From contig JACOSV010000013.1 in the NCBI GenBank assembly GCA_016178725.1, positions 1-61,756 of the forward strand: a DNA stretch of 61,756 nt, given 5' to 3'. The translations under genes were made by a program, and so were the position numbers. The DNA is from Candidatus Eiseniibacteriota bacterium. Its GTDB lineage: Bacteria; Eisenbacteria; RBG-16-71-46. The notes below the pieces were generated by a model that did no database searches, was not told the DNA's origin, and worked only from the letters and a program-made list of their open reading frames with translations. Shown one piece after another: positions 56,022-61,756 of this stretch; position 1 is the first letter of the stretch, and every line of letters starts with the position of its first letter.

Positions 56022-56035
56022 ATGCTAAAGCATAT
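56020..56035 (-). promoter_or_regulatory. Palindromic operator over the vapB start codon
   Basis: ATATGCT-AA-AGCATAT: a 7-bp inverted repeat in an AT-rich island. On the minus strand TATGCT serves as a candidate -10 ending seven bases before the ATG, with TGGACG 18 bases upstream as -35. The mRNA would then be leaderless or nearly so. Confidence 0.55.
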
Positions 56036-56074
56036 CATCCGGTCGCGGCATTCGTCCATGCGGAAACTTCGCGC

Positions 56075-56103
56075 TTGAACCGCCACGGCGCCTGCCCGAG
56101 AAT
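56075..56103 (+). promoter_or_regulatory. Candidate promoter for ahcY
   Basis: TTGAAC (56075-56080), 17 bases, GAGAAT (56098-56103), 60 bases before the ATG. The -10 departs from the TAGnnT type seen elsewhere. No S-adenosylhomocysteine riboswitch core was recognised. Confidence 0.35.
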
Positions 56104-56163
56104 CACCGGCGTCTTCATCACCCGCCACCACTCGCAGACGCACCTTCCACGCACGAGGATCGC

Positions 56164-57468
<1,305 letters not shown>

Positions 57469-57575
57469 CTCCAGCGCGGCAGGCTCGGGCGCGACCGTCT
57501 GACGCCACAGGCCGCGCGTCCGTCGTGTCGCAACGGGCGCTGGTCGCGGATTCCCGCGTTTCCGCCCCGCCGGGC

Positions 57576-57604
57576 TTGTCTCACGCGGGGCCGGCGCCTA
57601 GCTT
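57576..57604 (+). promoter_or_regulatory. Sigma-70-type promoter for the M16 protease gene
   Basis: TTGTCT (57576-57581), 17 bases, TAGCTT (57599-57604). It lies 45 bases before the ATG, which itself follows AAAGGAG. Confidence 0.55.
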
Positions 57605-57649
57605 CTCGCGTCCGACCATGCGTGCTCTTCCCTTGAAAGGAGTTCTCGG

Positions 57650-60493
57650 ATGTCCCGACACTATGCGCGCGCGTTCGCGGCGCCGGCGCTGGGGCTCGTC
57701 GCCCTCGCGGCCATCGCGTTGACGAACGGCTGCTCGAACCTTGCGACCGGCAATGGAGCCCCCACGGTGAAACTCGATTTCGAGAAGTACACGCTGAAGA
57801 ACGGTCTCGAGGTGATCCTGCGCAAGGACAGCCGCCTGCCGGTGGTCGCGGTCAACGTCTGGTACCACGTCGGGCCGGCGAAGGAAGCCGCGGGCCGCAC
57901 CGGGTTCGCGCACCTGTTCGAGCACATGATGTTCCAGGGCGCGGGCCACGTGCCCGCCGACGGCCACTTCCGTCTGCTCGAGGGCGCAGGCGCGTCGAAC
58001 GTCAACGGCTCGACGAGCTACGACCGCACGAATTATCTCGAGGACCTGCCGGCCAATCAGCTCGAGCTCGCGCTGTGGCTCGAGAGCGACCGCATGGGCT
58101 TCCTGCTCGACCGGCTCGACGCGACGATGCTCGCGAACCAGCAGGACGTGGTGCGCAACGAGCGCCGGCAGAGCATCGAGAACGCGCCCTACGGCCTCGG
58201 CGAGGAGGAGGTCGCGCACCGGGTTTTCCCGCAGGGCCATCCCTACTTCGCCGCGGTGATGGGCTCGCACGCCGACATCCAGGCGGCCAGGCTCGAGGAC
58301 GTGCGCGAGTTCTTCAAGAGCTTCTACACGCCGAACAACGCGACGCTGTGCATCGTCGGCGACATCGACGTGGATTCGACGAAGGCGATGGTCGAGAAGT
58401 ATTTCGGCACGATCGCGCGCGGCCCGAACGTGACGCCGGTCAACGTGACCACGCCGCCGATCACCGCCGAGCGCCGCTCGGTCATCACCGATCAGGTGGA
58501 GCTGCCGCGCGTCTACATCAACTGGCTCACGCCGCCGTTCTACAAGCCCGGCGACGCCGAGGCCGACATGGCCGCGCACATCCTGGGCGGGGGCAAGGCG
58601 AGCCGCCTGTACAAGAGCCTCGTCTACGACAAGAAGATCGCGCAGGACGTGCACGCCGATCAGCAGTCGAGCGAGCTCACGTCGGTGTTCCAGATCGTGG
58701 CGACCGCGAAGCCCGGCCACACCACGGCGGAGCTCGAGGCGGCGATCCAGAGCGAGCTCGACTCGCTCGCGCACGCCGGGCCGAGCGAGGCCGAGATGGC
58801 GGCGACGCGCAACGTGATCCACACGCAGATCCTGACGTCGATCGAGGCGGTCGGCGCGCTCGCCGACCGGCTCAACCAGTACAACCACTACACCGGCGAT
58901 CCCGGCTACCTGAACAACGACCTCGGGCGCTACTCGGCCGTGACCGCGGCGCAGATCAAGGATCTCGTCGCGTCGCAGCTGGTCCCGAACAAGCGGGTCG
59001 TCGTCGAGGTGCAGCCGGGGCAGAAGATCCTGCCGCCCGCGCCGCCGACGCCGCCCGCCCCCAAGGCGGCGCCGAACACGACCGTCTCGAAGGAGGCGTG
59101 GCGGAGCGATATTCCGAAGCCGCACGCGGTCTCGACCGCGCCGCTGCCAAGCGCGACGCGCTTCACGCTCGCGAACGGCCTGCCCGTGTACCTGGTGGCC
59201 TCGCACGATCTGCCGGTGGTCACGGCGCACCTCGTCGTGCGGGCGGGTAGCGCGTCCGATCCGCCCGGCGCGCCCGGGCTCGCGGGTTACACGCTCTCGA
59301 TGCTCGACGAGGGCACCGAGAAGCGCGACGCGCTGACGATCGCGCGCGACCTCGACGCGATCGGCGTGAGTCTCGGCTCCGACATGGGCCGCGACGGCTG
59401 CTCGATCTCGGCGCGCGGGCTCAAGCGCAACGCGACGGCGATGCTCGAGGTGCTCGCGGACTGCGCGCTCGCGCCGGCGTTCCCGGCGAAGGAGGTCGAA
59501 CGCGTGCGCACCGAGCGGCTGACGTCGCTGCTGCAGGATCGTGACGACCCGAGCCGCGCCGCGTTCAAGATCATGTGGCGCGATCTCTACGGCCCCGCGA
59601 ATCCGTACGGTCACATGGTCATCGGCACCGAGCCCACGCTCAAGGCGGCGACGCGCGACGACATCGTCAAGCTCTACCAGTCGGCGTTCCGCCCCGACAA
59701 CGCGGCGCTGATCCTGGCCGGTGATCTGTCCGAGTCCGAGGCGCGCTCGCTCGCGAACGACGCCTTCGGCAAGTGGAAGGCGGCCGCGGGCGCCGCGCCC
59801 GTGCCGGAACGGCCGGTGACGCCGGCGCCCGAGCGCGTGCTGATCGCCGACAAGCCGGGCGTGCCGCAGACGACCATGGTCGTCGCCGAGATCGGCATCC
59901 GCCGCTCGGATCCGGACTACGAGAAGATGAACGTGATGAATCAGGTGCTGGGCGGCCTGTTCTCGAGCCGCGTGAACATGAACCTGCGCGAGAAGCACGG
60001 CTACACGTACGGCGCGTTCTCGTCGCTGCCCGAGAACCGTGAGCCCGGCCCGTACTTCATCTCGGCCGGTATCCGCACCGACGTGACCGGCCCAGCGGTG
60101 GCCGAGGTGATGAAGGAAGTGCACGGCATGCTCGCGGCGCCGGTGTCGGACGACGAGCTCAAGCTGGCGAAGGAATCCATCGCCCGAACGCTGCCGGCCC
60201 AGTTCCAGACCAGCGCGAGCACCGCGAACACGATCGGCCAGCTGTTCCTGTTCAACCTGCCGCCCGACTACTACCAGGGCCTGCCGCTGCGGCTCGAATC
60301 GATCACCAGGGACGACGTGCTGCAGGCGACCAAGAAGCACCTGCGCCCGGACGACTTCAAGGTGATCGCGGTCGGCGACCGCGCGAAGATCGAGCCGCAG
60401 CTCGCCTCGCTCAAGCTGGGCACGATCGGCCACCGCACGCTCGACGGCGAGCCGGTGGGGGCGGGCGGGCGGGTGCGCCAGCCGACGCCGTGA
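57650..60493 (+). CDS. M16 family zinc metalloprotease, lipoprotein
   Basis: 947 residues. Signal sequence with lipobox LTNGC (Cys28), so probably anchored to a membrane. First M16 half: HxxEH zinc motif as HLFEH (88-92) in GFAHLFEHMMFQG, with RNERRQSIENAPYG supplying the third ligand. A Pro/Ala linker near residue 465 (PPAPPTPPAPKAAP) separates a second half without the zinc motif but with LPEN and RVNMNLREKHGYTYGAFSS typical of the inactive partner. Like pitrilysin-type two-half proteases that clamp around unfolded peptides in the periplasm. Confidence 0.92.
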   Translation: MSRHYARAFAAPALGLVALAAIALTNGCSNLATGNGAPTVKLDFEKYTLKNGLEVILRKDSRLPVVAVNVWYHVGPAKEAAGRTGFAHLFEHMMFQGAGHVPADGHFRLLEGAGASNVNGSTSYDRTNYLEDLPANQLELALWLESDRMGFLLDRLDATMLANQQDVVRNERRQSIENAPYGLGEEEVAHRVFPQGHPYFAAVMGSHADIQAARLEDVREFFKSFYTPNNATLCIVGDIDVDSTKAMVEKYFGTIARGPNVTPVNVTTPPITAERRSVITDQVELPRVYINWLTPPFYKPGDAEADMAAHILGGGKASRLYKSLVYDKKIAQDVHADQQSSELTSVFQIVATAKPGHTTAELEAAIQSELDSLAHAGPSEAEMAATRNVIHTQILTSIEAVGALADRLNQYNHYTGDPGYLNNDLGRYSAVTAAQIKDLVASQLVPNKRVVVEVQPGQKILPPAPPTPPAPKAAPNTTVSKEAWRSDIPKPHAVSTAPLPSATRFTLANGLPVYLVASHDLPVVTAHLVVRAGSASDPPGAPGLAGYTLSMLDEGTEKRDALTIARDLDAIGVSLGSDMGRDGCSISARGLKRNATAMLEVLADCALAPAFPAKEVERVRTERLTSLLQDRDDPSRAAFKIMWRDLYGPANPYGHMVIGTEPTLKAATRDDIVKLYQSAFRPDNAALILAGDLSESEARSLANDAFGKWKAAAGAAPVPERPVTPAPERVLIADKPGVPQTTMVVAEIGIRRSDPDYEKMNVMNQVLGGLFSSRVNMNLREKHGYTYGAFSSLPENREPGPYFISAGIRTDVTGPAVAEVMKEVHGMLAAPVSDDELKLAKESIARTLPAQFQTSASTANTIGQLFLFNLPPDYYQGLPLRLESITRDDVLQATKKHLRPDDFKVIAVGDRAKIEPQLASLKLGTIGHRTLDGEPVGAGGRVRQPTP

Positions 60494-60554
60494 GCGCGCG
60501 TCGGGCGGCGGCGGCCGGAGATGCGGCGATGCCGCGCGCCGGCCGCGCCGCACC

Positions 60555-61756
60555 GTGACGCTCTCGCGCCGGATCCCGGGCAACGAAGCGCCGAACGCCT
60601 GGGCGCGTCTACTCGCCGGGCGGCGCGCCGCGGGCGCGGCGCTGATCGATCTCACCGAAGCGAATCCGACGCGCGTCGGGCTGGCGGGCGGTGACGCGGC
60701 GACGCTCGCGGCGCCCGCCGATCCGGCCGCGGCGCGCTACGAGCCCGACCCGCGCGGCAGCCGCCGCGCGCGCGAGGCGGTCGCGGGCTATTACGCGGGG
60801 CGCGGGCTACCCGCCGATCCCGAAGCGATCCTGCTCACGACCGGCACGAGCGAATCGTACGCGCACCTGTTCCGCCTGCTCGGCGATCCCGGCGACACGT
60901 TCCTGATTCCGGCGCCGAGCTATCCGTTGTTCGAGCCGATCGCGGCGCTCGAAGGCGTGCGGCTCCGCCCGTACCGGATCGCATGGGACGGCGGCTGGCA
61001 CCTCGACCGCGGCTCGCTCGAAACGGCGTTCGCGGACGGCGCGCGCGGGATGATCGTCGTCCAGCCGAACCACCCCACCGGCTCCTGCCTCGATTCCGCC
61101 GAGGTCGCGTTCGCGGAGGCGCTGTGCGAGCGCCACGGCACGGCGCTGATCTCGGACGAGGTGTTCGGCGACTTCGCGTGGCCGGCGACCGGCGCGTCGG
61201 TCTCGGCGCGCGGTCCGGGCGCGGCGTCCGGCGCGGTATCGGCGCGGGGCCTGCCGAGCCTCCTCGGCGCGCGCCGCGTCGTGACGTTCGTGTTGAGCGG
61301 CCTCTCGAAGGTCTGCGGTATGCCGCAGATGAAGCTGGGATGGATCGCGCTCGCCGGCCCCGAAGCCGCGCGGGCCGAGGCGCTGCGCGGGCTCGAGTGG
61401 ATCGCCGATCTGTTCCTCTCGGTCGGCACGCCGGTGCAGCACGCGCTGCCCGCGCTGCTCGAATCCCGGCACGCGTGGCAGCCGCGCGTGCTCGAGCGCA
61501 TCGCCGCGAACCGCGCGCGGCTCGGCGCGGCGACGGCGCGGTATCCGGCGTTCGAGGTGCGCGCAGGCGTCGGCGGCTGGGTCGCGCCGCTTCGCGTGCC
61601 GGCGACGCGCGGCGAAGAGGACTGGGTGCTCGAGCTGATCCGGCGCGGCGTGGTCGCGCACCCCGGCCACTTCTACGACGCCGCGGACGAGCCGCTGCTG
61701 GTCGTGAGCCTCATCGTCGAGCCCGACCGCTTCGCCGCGGGACTCGACGTGATCGA
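60555..61756 (+). CDS. Pyridoxal-phosphate aminotransferase class I/II (3' end outside window)
   Basis: An open frame of 400 codons from GTG 60555 to the right edge with no stop. Features: IDLTEANPTRVGLA, YEPDPRGSRRAREAVAGYYAGRGL, LLTTGTSESYAHLFRLLGDPGD, FLIPAPSYPLFEPIAALEGV, VVQPNHPTGSCL, LISDEVFGDFAW and the Schiff-base lysine in LSGLSKVCGMPQMKLGW. A fold-type I aminotransferase; ASYPLFE and ANPT are typical of alanine/aspartate-type members, but the substrate is open. Begins 61 bases after the protease. Confidence 0.87.
   Translation, partial: MTLSRRIPGNEAPNAWARLLAGRRAAGAALIDLTEANPTRVGLAGGDAATLAAPADPAAARYEPDPRGSRRAREAVAGYYAGRGLPADPEAILLTTGTSESYAHLFRLLGDPGDTFLIPAPSYPLFEPIAALEGVRLRPYRIAWDGGWHLDRGSLETAFADGARGMIVVQPNHPTGSCLDSAEVAFAEALCERHGTALISDEVFGDFAWPATGASVSARGPGAASGAVSARGLPSLLGARRVVTFVLSGLSKVCGMPQMKLGWIALAGPEAARAEALRGLEWIADLFLSVGTPVQHALPALLESRHAWQPRVLERIAANRARLGAATARYPAFEVRAGVGGWVAPLRVPATRGEEDWVLELIRRGVVAHPGHFYDAADEPLLVVSLIVEPDRFAAGLDVI

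Noticed and set aside
57581..60655. Long open frame of about 1024 codons on the minus strand
   Set aside because: It mirrors the M16 protease gene; its translation is Arg/Leu/His-rich low complexity as expected from the antisense of a GC-rich gene, with no domain.

Overview
This is a GC-rich (roughly 70 percent by eye) bacterial chromosome segment with tightly packed genes. Many neighbours overlap by 4 bases (ATGA or GTGA). It encodes Kdo synthesis, Lpt transport, a Tat subunit and many exported proteins, so the host is Gram-negative (diderm). RpoN, sigma-54 activators carrying TPR sensors, HPr kinase with a mannose-family PTS, and an exported enzyme with a FlgD-like C-terminal domain suggest a candidate phylum such as Eisenbacteria or another FCB-related lineage. 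That placement is an inference; no rRNA is present. I saw no tRNA, rRNA, CRISPR array, insertion sequence or phage gene.

Layout. 1-6.6 kb: the end of a membrane TPR protein, then a cofactor operon (folB, folK, deoxynucleoside kinase, panB, panC, a one-domain glmU-like gene, HIT, LytR_C, tatA) starting from a clear promoter at 1269-1297. 6.7-11.8 kb: a convergent PpiD-like foldase, an NtrB/NtrC-type two-component pair, and beyond it a sigma-54-type promoter (GG-N10-GC) in front of a 21-residue lysine-rich peptide gene with a near-perfect ribosome binding site. 11.9-16.3 kb: an exported coiled-coil protein, uvrA, and a low-GC methyltransferase gene split by a run of 14 G. 16.3-29.5 kb: an eIF-2B-like protein with an orphan SdhC, otsB, a radical-SAM/DUF2344 protein with RNase E/G, a dienelactone hydrolase, and a trehalose locus (otsA, MscS-like membrane protein, DUF5752, trehalose glycosyltransferase). 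29.6-37 kb: rplU-rpmA, mdh, and the complete Kdo pathway (kdsB, kdsA, kdsC, kdsD) around a pyrG gene that contains an in-frame TAG. 37-50 kb: lptC-lptB-rpoN-hpf-hprK running into a full mannose-family PTS (EIIA, EIIB, EIIC, EIID, HPr, EI) with a GH57 enzyme embedded in it, then a sugar isomerase and a nucleotidyltransferase. 50-55.3 kb: metK, then a small exported protein overlapping a TPR/sigma-54 activator, followed 10 bases later by a lysyl-oxidase-like protein. 55.3-61.8 kb: a vapBC pair, ahcY, an M16 lipoprotein protease and an aminotransferase cut by the window end.

How the parts fit. pyrG supplies CTP for CMP-Kdo formation by KdsB, and Lpt proteins move the finished lipopolysaccharide. 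HprK, HPr, EI and the EII proteins form a sugar uptake and control system, whose products the Pgi/Pmi-like isomerase and GH57 enzyme could process. MetK and AhcY make and recycle the methyl donor. RpoN links two activators in the window, each lying beside an unusual small gene. The two loci most worth following are the NtrC/sigma-54/lysine-rich peptide locus and the secreted peptide/TPR activator/lysyl oxidase locus.
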